Made by a program: the position numbers and the translations under genes. From Sambucus nigra (Eukaryota; Streptophyta; Magnoliopsida; Dipsacales; Adoxaceae), in the NCBI GenBank assembly GCA_949130495.1, contig OX422214.1, positions 249,182,187 to 249,246,186 of the forward strand: a stretch of DNA of 64,000 nucleotides. Direction: 5' to 3'. Below, piece after piece: positions 12,898-24,537 of the stretch; the first letter of the stretch is position 1; every line of letters begins with the position of its first letter. The notes beneath the pieces are model-generated. The model did not search any database. It was not told the DNA's origin and was given only the letters and a program-made list of their open reading frames with translations.

Positions 12898-15387
12898 TGT
12901 AATACCTCGTAATTTTTGGGTTATTATTTTAATTAATTAATTCGGTAATTTGTAATTCATAAATTAATGAAAATTAATTAATGGGAATATTTAAAAGCGA
13001 ATATATTTAAATAAGTTAACGGGTGAGAGTTAATTTTAGAAATTTATTTCGTATGGAAATTTTAAGTATGCGGTTGAATCCGGTAGGGTCGAATTAGTCC
13101 AAAATAAGTGGTTATATACATATATTGGGTATTGGGGCCTAATTAGACATAGGTGAACTCCATATAGAGAGTATGGACCCTTTTATTAAGGCCCGTAGGC
13201 CTAAAAACGTGAATAGGATTTTAACCCTAAATGTGTAAAGGTTAGGAATCATTAAATCACATTATAAGACTAAAAAGGGGAAAAAGCTAAAGGAAGAGCC
13301 AAAGAGAAGAGGAACTTAGCAATCTTGGAGATATCGATTCAATTTCAATTCAACACCTTCATTCAAGCCCTAGATCTGCATTTGTGAGGTAAGTGGTTTA
13401 AATTGTGATTATTAAATTGCATTCATCCTTTTATATTAAAAGAGGTGTAATCCAATTGAATTCTAGGGTTTGTTCTTGAGTAAGTTGGGGATTTCCTTTT
13501 AATGAGGGTTATTGATCTGTAGAGGATTTGGTAATTGATGAAATTGATGATTGAATTTGTGGAATTATTAGTGCTAGAATTGTTATAATGAAAGAATGAA
13601 CTAAGGATGAATTTAGGGACGTTTTAATGCAGAAACCTTTTCAGAACAGAGGTTTAAAATTTTTTAGTGGCGGACTGGGTTTTAGTAGAAGAGCGATAGA
13701 GAGAGAGAAGAAGTACTAGTGTCGTTTGAACGACATGGTATTTCGTTCGAATGAGATCCACTGTCATTCGAACGACATGGCTCTTCTTTCAAACCATCTC
13801 TGATGTTTGCCAAATTTCTGCAATTCCCTTGATTCAGACCTGTCGTGTTGGAAATTTATAGTTCTTGCCCTAACTAAATTATGAAATCAAGTATTGAATT
13901 AGGGTTAATTTGGGGATACTTAACCTTGAAATTTATTTGACTAAATTGCATGAAATTGGAGATGTAAGTTCATTAGTTGGCATATTGTAATCTTGTTATT
14001 TAAGTGATTAAACTTGATTGTATGAAATTGAAGGGTAGATTGAAACAATTGGATTTCGGGCTGAGTTATAGAAAGTTCGGGTATACATAAAAGGGGTTAC
14101 GCCATAATTATGTGAATTAATTAGTGTATAATTAAATAAAATGAAGTCGGACCATAAACTTAAATGTTTTAGGCTTGGGTATAGGCATAATACTCCGATA
14201 GCCTGGATTTTTATATATATGTCGATGTGTAGCACATATGTGATTTATATATATTTATGTGAATAATATATATAGTAAATCCATACCAATATTAATGCTA
14301 TCATGGGAGGTTGCGCGATGTGGGTGAGTCCCCTAACTAGCGAATGCAGGGTGAGTATATTCTCTAGGCCATAGCATCCGTATTAGAGGCGGGGCCATCA
14401 CGGTATGGAGCAAATACTTTGGAGGGAACTATGGTCGCCTCCTAAGCGTCGGTGATAGCATTTATATCCGACATGTGTGTTAATGTTGAGATATGATACG
14501 TATATATAATGCAAAATTATATACGAGAATTTATATATATATATATATATACATGGTGTGAAATCTATAGATAAGATAACTTGTGGGAATGTAATATGAA
14601 TTAAAGGGAGAATTGATGCTTCATGAAAGTTAATGTGAATAATAACTCAATAAAGAAATGTACTATACTCGCTTGGGGCGTAATAGTGGGGTAATTAGTA
14701 TAGTACCTTTGGGACAAGGCTAGTTACGAGGAGAGTGGCTAGGTGTATTATGTATAATTCGTTAAGCGTGCACATTAGTTGAGGGGTGAGGTAAACTCAA
14801 GGGAGTGCGCGACACTAATTTATATATGAAGAGCATTTGCATATTTATTTCTTGCATTTAAATTCACTTGCTAAATATTTTTAAATGCTTTGGGTTCTAA
14901 CCTTGCTATAAAGTATTTTCAAAAACCTTTTAGGTGTCTTCCCAGAGGGGCGCCATGTCTGATTCCTACCTACATGATGTGTGGCTTCAGCTTATGTGGA
15001 TTACCGCGGGTTCTTTGTGTAGACGCATGTTTCATTCCATCTCTAGATAGGGACTTGTTCGATTGTACTTTTATATTCAGTCTTGGCATGTATCGGTATA
15101 CTTTTATACTTGGACTTTGTGGATGGCTTGTAGTCGATGTTGTTCGACAAACTCTTGTACTTACTTTGTGGCATGTTTAGTTTCTTTCTTGTATTAGTTT
15201 ATTTGCTTTCCTAGTATATTGGTTGGGTTGGATTAATAAAGATAAAATTTGGCATCAGCTTAACGAAAGACTTGGTGGTTAGTAATTAATGATTTAACGA
15301 CAGTGATGCTAAGAATGAACCAGATGAGATTCCTATTTAATTTGATATAGGACTGATCACCCGTATTTTATTAGGAGGGGTGTCACA
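12898..15387 (+). mobile_element. Solo gypsy LTR 1 (2490 bp) with target duplication CTTCT
   Basis: It begins TGTAATACCTCG and ends GGGGTGTCACA. The flanking 5-mers CTTCT at 12893-12897 and 15388-15392 are identical, which fixes both ends. No internal region remains, so the element was reduced by LTR-LTR recombination. Landmarks shared with the LTR at 21797 include GGAGGTTGCGCGATGTGGGT near 14309 and GACTGATCACCC near 15351. It carries a palindrome array (13721-13797). The plus-strand frame at 14890-15180 lies within LTR sequence and shows no domain. Confidence 0.95.
13721..13797. repeat. GTCGTTTGAACGAC palindrome array in solo LTR 1
   Basis: GTCGTTTGAACGAC (13721-13734), TTCGTTCGAATGA and GTCATTCGAACGAC (13763-13776) are followed by a decayed copy. 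The array lies about 820 bp from the LTR start. Confidence 0.9.
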
Positions 15388-15541
15388 CTTCTAAAAAGTC
15401 GCCTTAGAATATTAAAATAAGTCGAAACTTTGCCCAAATTCTGCCAAAGTCAGCATTTTTAGACGAAGTTCTGTCCGAATGAAAAGAACCAAAAAGGGGG
15501 TGCACCCCCCGAAAAAGTCAGCTTTCATTGCGAGGGTAAAG

Positions 15542-15672
<131 letters not shown>

Positions 15673-16337
15673 ACTCAGGTGCGCACCAAATGGCGCGTAA
15701 TTGATGCGCACCATTAACTCACAATTCAAAACGACGTCTGTCCATGATGTTTTGGACAAAAACAACTCTGAACCCATATGCTTTTATGCCAACCTGATCT
15801 CTGATCCTAATTCACTCATGTCGGCTCCAGTTTCCATCATTTGGTTTTGGCGATGAAGTACAGAAAACTCTAATCTCTATTTCAAACTTAATCGTGATTT
15901 CATTTTGGCTCCAAGTACACGATTTATCTCATTTTGGCTCCAAATGGATTTCTCTTTAATACATTATGTCATTTTGGCTCCAACATTTCTATTTCAAGAC
16001 CCAAATCGATATAAACTCAGGTATGAACTTTATTTATTTTTTAGACCCACTAGTTCAACAGTTAGTTTGAATTTATTTTTAAGACCTATTAATTGCAAGT
16101 TGGTTATTATTTAATCAGTGAGAATATTCAGCGGTTAGTTTATATTTTTAGTTGGTTATTATTTTTAAGACCTATTAATATGCTACGGTCTAAACTATTT
16201 ATTAAAAATTGTAATGTTTGAGTTAATTATTTTCCATTCTTTCGCAGAAAATGGAAAGTTGGAGCATTAATAAAGAAATTTGGATTAGAGAAAATATGGC
16301 ATTTGAGTTTAAGATTGAGCAAATGGAAATTTAGATA

Positions 16338-16970
16338 TTGGGGGTGATAGAGGGGAACAATGTGTTTCATAAAATTCGAATGACAATGATAAAGATTTCA
16401 ACCCTCAAGTGCGGGGAAGAACTTATGCCAAAAATAAGCCAAGAATTCCAAACTCTTGATGAAGTGAAGAGTTTTTACAACGCATTTGCAAAGGCAGTCG
16501 GGTTTAGTGTTCGTAATTGGACTTAAAAGAAGGATACAGAGAGTAACAAAATTATAAGTAAGGAGTATGTTTGTTTCAAATAAGGAAAGGGCAAGGTTTT
16601 AGAGGTTCCACGAACTTATAGACGCAGGGGGTCCATTAGAGAGGGTTGTAAAGCAAAAATTGCAGTTGCGATGTGTTCGAGTGATGCATACGTGGTTATT
16701 TCATTTGTTGAGTGTCTTAGCCACCCATTGTCAACGCCAAGGAAAACACATTTCTTGAGATCTCATTGTAGCATTTCGACTCCCCAAAAGTTCTTAACTC
16801 AACAACTTGTAATGATCAATATACCATTGCACCAATAATTTAACTTTTTTGGAGTTCAAGCAGGCGACTTTGAAAATATCGGGTTCACTAAAAAAGATTT
16901 ATCCAACAAAGAGAAGGATAAACACAATGAATTGAAGGGGCATGACGGAGACATTAACTGTCAGTATATA
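16338..16970 (+). pseudogene. FAR1/FHY3-type DNA-binding domain remnant
   Basis: One frame, open except for three stops (16524, 16581, 16836), reads as the FAR1 DNA-binding domain. It has FYNAFAKAVGFSVRN near the start, then EYVC, GCKAKIAV, and SHPLSTPRKTHFLRSH. The last resembles the family's conserved HPL..P...HFLRSHR segment, with a usual His-Asn pair replaced. It is followed by AGDFENIGFTKKDLSN, which resembles the segment after the zinc-binding domain in FAR1-like proteins. FAR1/FHY3 transcription factors descend from MULE transposases, so a MULE setting fits. The MULE catalytic and SWIM domains are missing. Whether it came from a transposase or from a captured host gene cannot be told. 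Confidence 0.75.
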
Positions 16971-17159
16971 AAATTGTATTTATTTGTTTTATAAGTTAAT
17001 AAACATAACTTATTTACCATTTTTCTTTATTTTGTAAGATCGGTGATGGCGAAGGTGGATGTGTTGACGAAGAGAGTGATGATTCAACGAGTTGATGCAA
17101 TGTTGTATTACTTTTTGTTGTGATATTCAATGCTATTATGATTGGTTTGGTTTTTTAGT

Positions 17160-17880
17160 TGTTATTGTAATTCAAATATTGAATTGAAATTGTAATTCAA
17201 ATATTTCAATTGGTATTGCAGTTGGTGGTGGTATTGAATTTCGGTTGGTTTGGTGTTGGTTTGAAATTGTATAACTATTGGTTTGAAATGGTATAACCGT
17301 TGAATTTCAGTTGGTATTGGTTTGGTTTGAAATGGTATATATATTAGTTTGAAATGGTATAACTGTTGAATTTCAATTCGTGTTGGTGTTGGTATTGAAT
17401 TTCAGTTGGTATTAAATTCAGTTGGTGTTGGTTTCAAATGGTATAACTGTTATGATAACAGTTGATAATAGGTATCATAACTATTGGTATTGAATTTAAG
17501 TTAAAATGGTTTAACTGTTATGATAACAGTTGATATGAATCAAAAAGTGGTTTATTAAATGGTAAAACTATTAACTGTTATGATAACAGTTGATTTAAAT
17601 TAATTTGAAATGGTATAAATGTTTTGATAAGTGGTATTTTAAATGGTATAACTGTTAACTATTATGATAACAGTTGATTTGAATCAATTTGAAAATGTAT
17701 AAATATTTTGATAAGTGGTGTTTTAAATGGTATAACTGTTATGATAACAGTTGGTAACGTATATTTGAATTATGTTATAACTGTTATGATAACAGTTGAA
17801 ATGGTATAAGTTTATGATAATATGTATTTGAAATGGTATAACTTTATAAAGTCTGAAATGGCATAATAGTTAGAATTTTT
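17160..17880. repeat. Palindrome repeat field AACTGTTATGATAACAGTT
   Basis: The near-palindrome AACTGTTATGATAACAGTT, or a one- or two-base variant, starts at 17445, 17513, 17573, 17657, 17734 and 17779. The spacers are rich in GAAATGGTATAA. Upstream (17160-17440) there are degenerate GTTGGTATTGAATTTC-like repeats. The motif holds two AACTG/CAGTT cores facing each other, the type bound by MYB factors, but binding here is inference. No coding frame is present. Confidence 0.85.
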
Positions 17881-18341
17881 GAAATGGTATAAAGTTATGA
17901 ATCAAAATTGAAATGGTATATTGAGAAATTGTATAACTGTTGCCTCTTGGTTAATTTGATGTCTTAAAAACCCGATTGGTTAATTTCGTTGGCGCAGACC
18001 CATATCATTTATGGGATACGGGCGGTCACCAATTAGGTGTTTAAGACATCAAAGTTTAATGTCTCAATTTTTCCCTTTTGAAATGGTATAACAGTTAGTT
18101 TTGTCAACAAAGGCACATTTCATAACATAATTCAAAATGGATGCTCATTACATAACACAAACTGGATGCACATTGCATAACATAATTCAAAATGGCACAT
18201 TACATAACCCAAAGTGAAGTTTCACATTACGTAGAGTACTCAATCTACTAAACCAACATCTTAAAAATAAACATTGTTATTATTACAACCACAATACAAT
18301 TGAAACAAAAATAGAAATTGTTAAACTTCGTCTCCCATCCA

Positions 18342-18612
18342 TCAACATTTTTTGGCAATCTTCTTCTCTAATTTTTCAAACTTCTTCTCTAATTCGTCAA
18401 TTTTTTTACCCAACTCCATTATATTCACGTTAAGATCAGGACATTCGATTTCTACTGATTCCCTGGTATTAATTGATTTTTGGGAATCCACTGATTTCTT
18501 AGTATCAATCCACCAAAAAACCTCGCAATAACTGGTTTTATAATTAGGGAACGCAACAAAACGTCGCCCTAGATTCCCTGATGTCTTTGATGTTCGCATT
18601 TCCGCACGGTCT
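18342..18612 (-). pseudogene. GRF zinc-finger gene remnant with C-terminal coiled coil
   Basis: The minus-strand frame contains MRTSKTSGNLGRRF, then FPNYKT and EVFWWID. This is the core of a plant GRF-type zinc finger (usual pattern RTS.T..NPGRRF.gCP....CgFF.W.D). The cysteine expected after GRRF is replaced, so metal binding is probably lost. The C-terminus is a short charged coiled coil (KKIDELEKKFEKLEKKIAKK). A splice acceptor (TTTTTTATCATTGCAG) precedes the exon at 18613. The first cysteines would lie in an upstream exon that I could not place. It faces the FAR1 remnant in the same MULE. Short GRF proteins with coiled-coil tails are common in plants and are frequently transposon-linked. 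Confidence 0.6.
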
Positions 18613-19167
18613 CTGCAATGATAAAAAATATAGGAGTCAAATGAACTTTTGGGGGATTCCATATCCTAAAAATTAAAACGACGTAGTTATTAAAAAAATA
18701 ACATAACCCTGATAGTTAAACAAAATACCTAAATTGCTTATCAAAATCAGTTATATAACAAACACTATATGGATTTAGATATTTTGAATTACAAAATACC
18801 TAAATCGTGTATCTAACAAGACCTTTAGTATACAATTAGTATAACAAACCCTTCAAATCGTCTATAAGAAATGGAGTGATAACTGAGTTGAATCGATTTG
18901 TGTTTGCTTCGTTTTGGGGATAATGGACATAATTAATATAAAATCTTTAGGTCAAATCTGCCAAGGCGCCAAAACCAAATCACGATTGGAGCCAAAATAA
19001 TGGAAATTAGAGCCGAAATGAGTGAATTAGGGTCAGGGATCGGGTTAGCATAAACCCATATGGGTTAAGAGTTGTTTTGGTCCAAAATGTCAAGGGCAAC
19101 TGTCATTTTGATTTGCCAGTTATTGGTGCGCACCAAATTCGCACCATTTGGTGTGCACCTGAGCCAA

Positions 19168-19168
<1 letters not shown>

Positions 19169-19206
<38 letters not shown>
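19169..19206. repeat. Composite (TC)n(TA)n microsatellite at the right end of the MULE
   Basis: It directly follows the right terminal inverted repeat. It is the complement in order of the AT and AG parts of the repeat at 15543-15668. Confidence 0.95.
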
Positions 19207-19207
<1 letters not shown>

Positions 19208-20166
19208 CACTGCGATACACTGTACATACTTGTTTATCTTCTTTAGTCAAACCCCTATTTAGGGGACCGGGTATGCAATTTACAGTGTTTATATTTCAAA
19301 AGCTTGGTTTTTAATCCAACACCTCTACTTGTGTGTTGTACTTACATGATCATATGTTAAACAAATGCCATGATTAAAATACATTAACAAGAAAATGTAT
19401 ATTTCAAAATACGTTCTCAGAAAAGTACTATTGAGTTGTGTCAGCCCGAAACTTTGGAGGCTAAAGTCTAAAATCTTATTACTTTTACCACTTCTCTGAA
19501 CGAACTAAGCCCGTCAAGGCGGAGGCATCCCTAATGTGTATGTTTATACAAATACTTTCCAAACATCGACATTTGATAAACGTATTTTTGTAATGTATAA
19601 ATATATCAATTTAACACAGTGGAAATGCTATATTAAGGAATAGGCCCCATAAATATCGTATTGTTGTACCTTGTATACCCAGTATCCCATAGCCTACCCC
19701 TGTAAATATACCTCGTTTATTATAACTACGTTGTCCTTGATACCAAGTCTCCTTGGGTACGTGGGCGTTATACTGAGCTAAACTCGGGAAGACTAAGCCT
19801 CATAAAACATCCCTCGACGTATTATTTCTGAGGGATGCCTCTATTTCTAGCCCTACACCCCTATATATTATCCATCCCCATTTGTTAGAATTACGTTGTC
19901 TTTGATCCCAAGTATTTTTGGGTACGTAGGTGCTATATCGATCTAAACTCATGAAGTCCAAGCCTCATAATTAGGGGTGGACACAAAATGGATCAACCCG
20001 AATGGATCAATTGGACCGAACCGGACCGAACAAAAAATTAAGGCTATTTTAAAACAGGTCCAAAAACCGATACAAAAAAAAAACTAAAAACTGATTAAAC
20101 TGTTCCGGTCCGGTCCACGGTCCACTATATAGAAAGATCGATTTGGACCGGGCCAAACCGATTTTC

Positions 20167-20199
<33 letters not shown>

Positions 20200-21796
20200 A
20201 TAGAAGTAATAATGTTTTTTTCTTATATATAGTTTTTGAATTAATATTTATAGCTTATGATTTTAATTTGGAAGATTTAATATATTTATGAAAAAAATTA
20301 TTTGGGTTAAGAAAACCCATGTAAATATCACTTCGGGTTACGAGCATTATTAATGTAATTGTTGTGTTATGACAATTTTCTTTCCTATTATTTTGGTCCA
20401 TTGTCGCTATATGCAACAATTTATGAAGAACTTTGTCTTGTTTTTGTTTAAATATTATTATTGGCACATAAGTTCTTCCTTCAATTATAGACATAATAAT
20501 GTTAATGTGTGGAAGACTTTTAGATATCTATTTGATTATTTTTCATGACCACATTGATTAGCTAATGTTTGGAAGACATTTTCTGGATATATATATTTAT
20601 GAGAAAAATAGATAAAAAGATTCATAAAAAATAAAATATATAAAAATTGGGCCAGGATCGAATTTTACCTCGACTTAATCAAAAAAATCATGGACTGAAT
20701 TAATCGGTCCGATCTCGGTCCAAAAACATGACATCTTTAATGCTACACCTCCAAACTAGCCTGATGGACAATACCTTTCAACTTGTAACACCTTATTATT
20801 ATTAGGTTATGTGACACTATCATACATCTTCGGTTCCACTCCCATTTTGATATTCCATACACAAGCCCTTCCCCTCATAAGCTAAGTCTTACACTTTCAC
20901 ACACATCACGTTCGAACATGAGTTACGACCTAACTACGTAGGTTTTGGTCCCAAGTACCCTTGGGTGCGTAGACACAATATAAAGTCTTTCTCGTGAGAT
21001 TGAGCCTCGACAAAAAATTTCATGATATGTTGTCTCCATCGAGATTCCCCTTTCTCTCGACTTTCATCCATTACACCTAATAGTACAAAACGAGGTATCA
21101 AAATATCTTAAAGCCGTGATCTTTCACACATCCCTACAAAATACTCTCATACGTTATCTCATAGAGGGACCTCCCAAACATATTCACCCATACAAATGTG
21201 TAAACACGTATACACTAATTACAAAAAAGATGCACCCATCTCTCACCTCTCTATCTCTCCTAAAACACAAATGAGATATCAAACTATCTCAAAGACGAGC
21301 TTTCTCGCACACTCACATACATACTAATGACAACCCATACAAAGCATGGAGTTATACACAAGAAAATATTATGTAACTACACTAGTTGAAGTGATATATC
21401 TATACCTCTCACAAATTCCATTTTCCAACCCGATAATCTATCTATATTTTAAAGGACTCTCACACTAAGGCCTCTAAACAAATTCTAAAAATGACTGAAA
21501 AGTAATCAATAAATAATAGGCATAGAAATAAGGATCCATATAGAACAAGTGGGGTGTTTAAAACATTCCCCACTCGTAACCCGACTCTCAAACCCACACA
21601 ATAAGAATCTATAGACCAATCGCGGACTTTAAAACCTGCCTTAGAATTAGACCGAGAGGGATAACCTGAACATTTCTATTTATTTTTATATAAAACAAAT
21701 TGGTGATTATGAATAACCTATGAACAAACTACATCCAAGGAAAAATCAACGGCCTAAACATTGATCCTAAAACCCGACCTCGGGGAGAGGCAACAT
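19207..21796. repeat. Non-coding region with three diverged copies of an 87-bp unit
   Basis: Copies begin near 19720, 19883 and 20922. Each contains a TACGT step, then CCAAGT, TTGGGT, CGTAG or CGTGG, and ends near GCCTC. The first two are about 165 bp apart; an inserted element (19975-20750) probably separates the third. No domain-bearing frame is present. The end of this region (to 21796) flanks solo LTR 2. Confidence 0.55.
19975..20750. mobile_element. Possible degenerate hAT-type non-autonomous element
   Basis: It opens TAGGGGTGGACA and has GGACCGAACCGGACCGAAC and GGTCCGGTCC just inside. This is a composition I associate with plant hAT elements whose ends read TAGGGGTG. The other end has GGTCCGATCTCGGTCC, but its terminus is too decayed to match well, and no 8-bp target duplication is clear. 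An internal (CA)n(TA)n run lies at 20166-20202. Confidence 0.35.
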
Positions 21797-22678
21797 TATA
21801 ACACCGTGTAAATTCATGGACCTTTAATTAAATTATATTTGGGAGAAAAATAATTTATTTTATTGGGAGGAATTAAATTCATGATTAAGGACAATTTATA
21901 AATTGAGGAATTTATTAATTTGGCGAATTGAGGATTTATTATTTGGACAATTTTGTGTGTCGCATTTTGAGGTCAAGAATTTGAAGAATGTTATAAATTA
22001 ATTCGGAGTGCACGATTAAGTCCGGATGGGTCGAAATAGTGGAAAAGAGTGTCCATAGGTATAATATGAGTTTCAGTAATTTTCTAGACACATTTAAGCT
22101 CCCAATTAAATGTTTGGGCCCTTTTTAGAAGGCCCATAAGCCCAAAAACATGATTAGATTTAATAACCCTAATTGTGAAAGGGTGAGGGGACTTTAATTC
22201 ATTTTAGAAGACCAAATGTGGGGAAAGCCTTAAGGGAGAACAATTAGAAGAGACTTTGGAGATTTTGGGCGATTACTTCAAGAACAAGAGGAGACCCTTG
22301 AATCCAACCCATCATCTTCATCAAAGGATTTGATTCTACAAACCCTAAGGCAAGTGGTTTAACTTGCATTTATTAAATTGAATTTTCTATTCATATTCAA
22401 GAAGGTGTGAAATAATTAATATGTTAGGGTTTATTCTACATTTGAATTTGGGGATTTCATGTTTGTGATTTAAAAATCTATAGAGATGATAAAATTTTGT
22501 GGATTTGATGCTCCAAGTGGTGTAGATGATGTAGATAGATTGAGTAAATCACATGGTTGGATTTAGGATGAATCTTGAAAGGTTTTGGGGGTGAAATCTG
22601 TATAGAATTGAAGGGTTTACAGTTTTAATGGCGGACTGGGTTTTTCTGGGCAGAATGGAGAAGAGAGATAACACCAGG

Positions 22679-22757
22679 GTCGTTCGAACGACCTGGTGCC
22701 TCGTTCAAATGACAACTAGAGTCATTCAAACGACATGGCTTATCGCTGGAATGACGA
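22679..22757. repeat. GTCGTTCGAACGAC palindrome array in solo LTR 2
   Basis: It contains the perfect palindrome GTCGTTCGAACGAC (22679-22692), then TCGTTCAAATGAC, GTCATTCAAACGAC and a decayed copy. It lies about 880 bp from the LTR start, the same relative place as in solo LTR 1. Confidence 0.9.
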
Positions 22758-23130
22758 TGTTTAATCTGTCAGATTCCTTCCCTTCCCTGATTCAGACCTG
22801 ATTGTTATTTTGTGATGAACAGTTCCTGTGTTGGATAAATATGAATTTTATAGTTATAATTTAGGGTTTGAAAATTTGAAAATCACCCTTGGATTACGTA
22901 GAGGATAAATCCAATTAGAGAATTAAGGTTTACAATTGAGTGATTTGAAAACTTATTAATTAAGTGGGTAAACTTAATTGAATGAAATTGAATAATGAAT
23001 TGGGAATTTTGAATTTTGGGCCAACAGAGAGATAGTCCAGGTATATTTGGTAGAGAGACACCAAGATAATGAAATTAGTTAGAGTATGATTAATTGAAAT
23101 TACATTGGATTGTAGGCTTGCATGTTTTAG

Positions 23131-23311
23131 GCTTGTGTGTGGATGTAGTACACCAGTAGCCTGGATTTAATATATATATACGGTGATGTGTAGTATATAC
23201 ATATGATTTATAAATATTTGTGTGAATAATATTTATAGTAAAGCATAAGGCACGTGTATGGATGTACTACACCGGTAGCCTGGATTTATTATATATATAC
23301 GGTGATGTGTA

Positions 23312-23365
<54 letters not shown>

Positions 23366-23409
23366 ATGATTTATAAATATTTGTGTGAATAATATTTATA
23401 GTAAAGCAT
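23131..23409 (+). repeat. Tandem duplication of about 120 bp with expanded (TA)n
   Basis: The segment with GTAGCCTGGATTTA, ACGGTGATGTGTAGT and ATTTGTGTGAATAATATTTA occurs twice, at about 23131-23248 and 23249-23409. In the second copy a TA run (about 23313-23358) has expanded. The related LTR at 12898 has one copy. Confidence 0.85.
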
Positions 23410-24537
23410 ACCAATATTAATGCTATCTTAGGAGGTTGCGCGATGTGGGTGAGTTCCCTGGCTTGTGATTGCATAGTGTGTATAATTCCCGGGTCATAGC
23501 GTTTGTTATTAGGGGTGAGCCGTTATGGTATGGGACGGTCACTTTCGGGGGGAACTATGGCCTCCTCCTACTCATTTGTGATAACATTTATATATCTACA
23601 ACATGCGTGTGAATGCTGTGATATAGTGATACGTATATATGGTGCAAATTTATATACGGGTAAATAGATGATGTGAAATGCATAAATTATATAACTCTTG
23701 AAAATGTTATATGGTATTAATTGAGAAGAGATTTAAATAAGTTAGTGTGATTAATAACTTATAAAGCATTTACTAAACTCACTTGGGATAGAGTAATGGA
23801 AAATAGTAGGATATATGTGACAAGACTAGTTACGTGGTCGTTAGCTAGATGGGTCTATATAGTTACGTTAGGGGTGCATATTAGTGGAGGGGTGAGGTGT
23901 CCTCAAGAGAGTGTGTGACACTAACTTAAATATGAAGAGCATTCATGCCTTTTAATTTGCTGCATTTAAATTCACTTGCTAAATATTTTCAAAATATTTT
24001 GGGTTCTAACTCGTGCTATAAAATCTTTTCAAAACCTTTTAGGTGTCCGGCCAAAGGGACGCCATAATTATTCTCTTCCAGTGTTACGCAGCTGCAACAT
24101 ATGTGGATGTTGCGGACTTTGACTTAGCCTCTTCAGTCATATCATTCCTAGAGTAGGATGCAGTCAGTATTCTATTTGGGCATGTTGCCCTAGTTGTTCC
24201 ATTTATTTCAGTTAGTTAATATATTCAGTTATTCCTATTGTGGTTTATTTTTATTATTGGATTTGTAGTTGATGGTTGTCTCGATAAGGATTATATTTAT
24301 TCCTTTTCTGTATTATTGATTCAATGATTGTGTGAATGGTTGATTATATATTCTTTTGCATGTTGTTAGGGATGTTAAATAAAAAGATAAAATTTGGCAC
24401 CATGTCTTTTGAATACTAGGTGGTTAGTAATTTTTAAAAAGTTTTTTGACAGTGATGCTAAGAATGATCCATATGAGATTCCTGTTTAATTTGATATAGG
24501 ACTGATCACCCAGTATTTTATTAGGCGGGGTGTCACA

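Larger units (their letters stand above)
21797..24537 (+). mobile_element. Solo gypsy LTR 2 (2741 bp) with imperfect target duplication
   Basis: It starts TATAACACCGTG (the expected TG has become TA) and ends GGCGGGGTGTCACA. The flanks are AACAT (21792-21796) and AATAT (24538-24542), which differ at one base. It is the same family as the LTR at 12898: GGAGGTTGCGCGATGTGGGT near 23431 and GACTGATCACCC near 24501. It is reduced to a solo LTR. It contains a palindrome array (22679-22757) and an internal duplication with a long TA run (23131-23409). Confidence 0.9.

Noticed and set aside
14890..15180. A 96-residue plus-strand frame with Cys/Leu-rich sequence
   Set aside because: It lies inside solo LTR 1. 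The related LTR at 21797 does not keep the frame open, and no domain is recognisable.
19975..20750. A clean hAT transposon
   Set aside because: Only the left end looks right. The right terminus and an 8-bp target duplication were not convincing, so it is kept only as a low-confidence feature.
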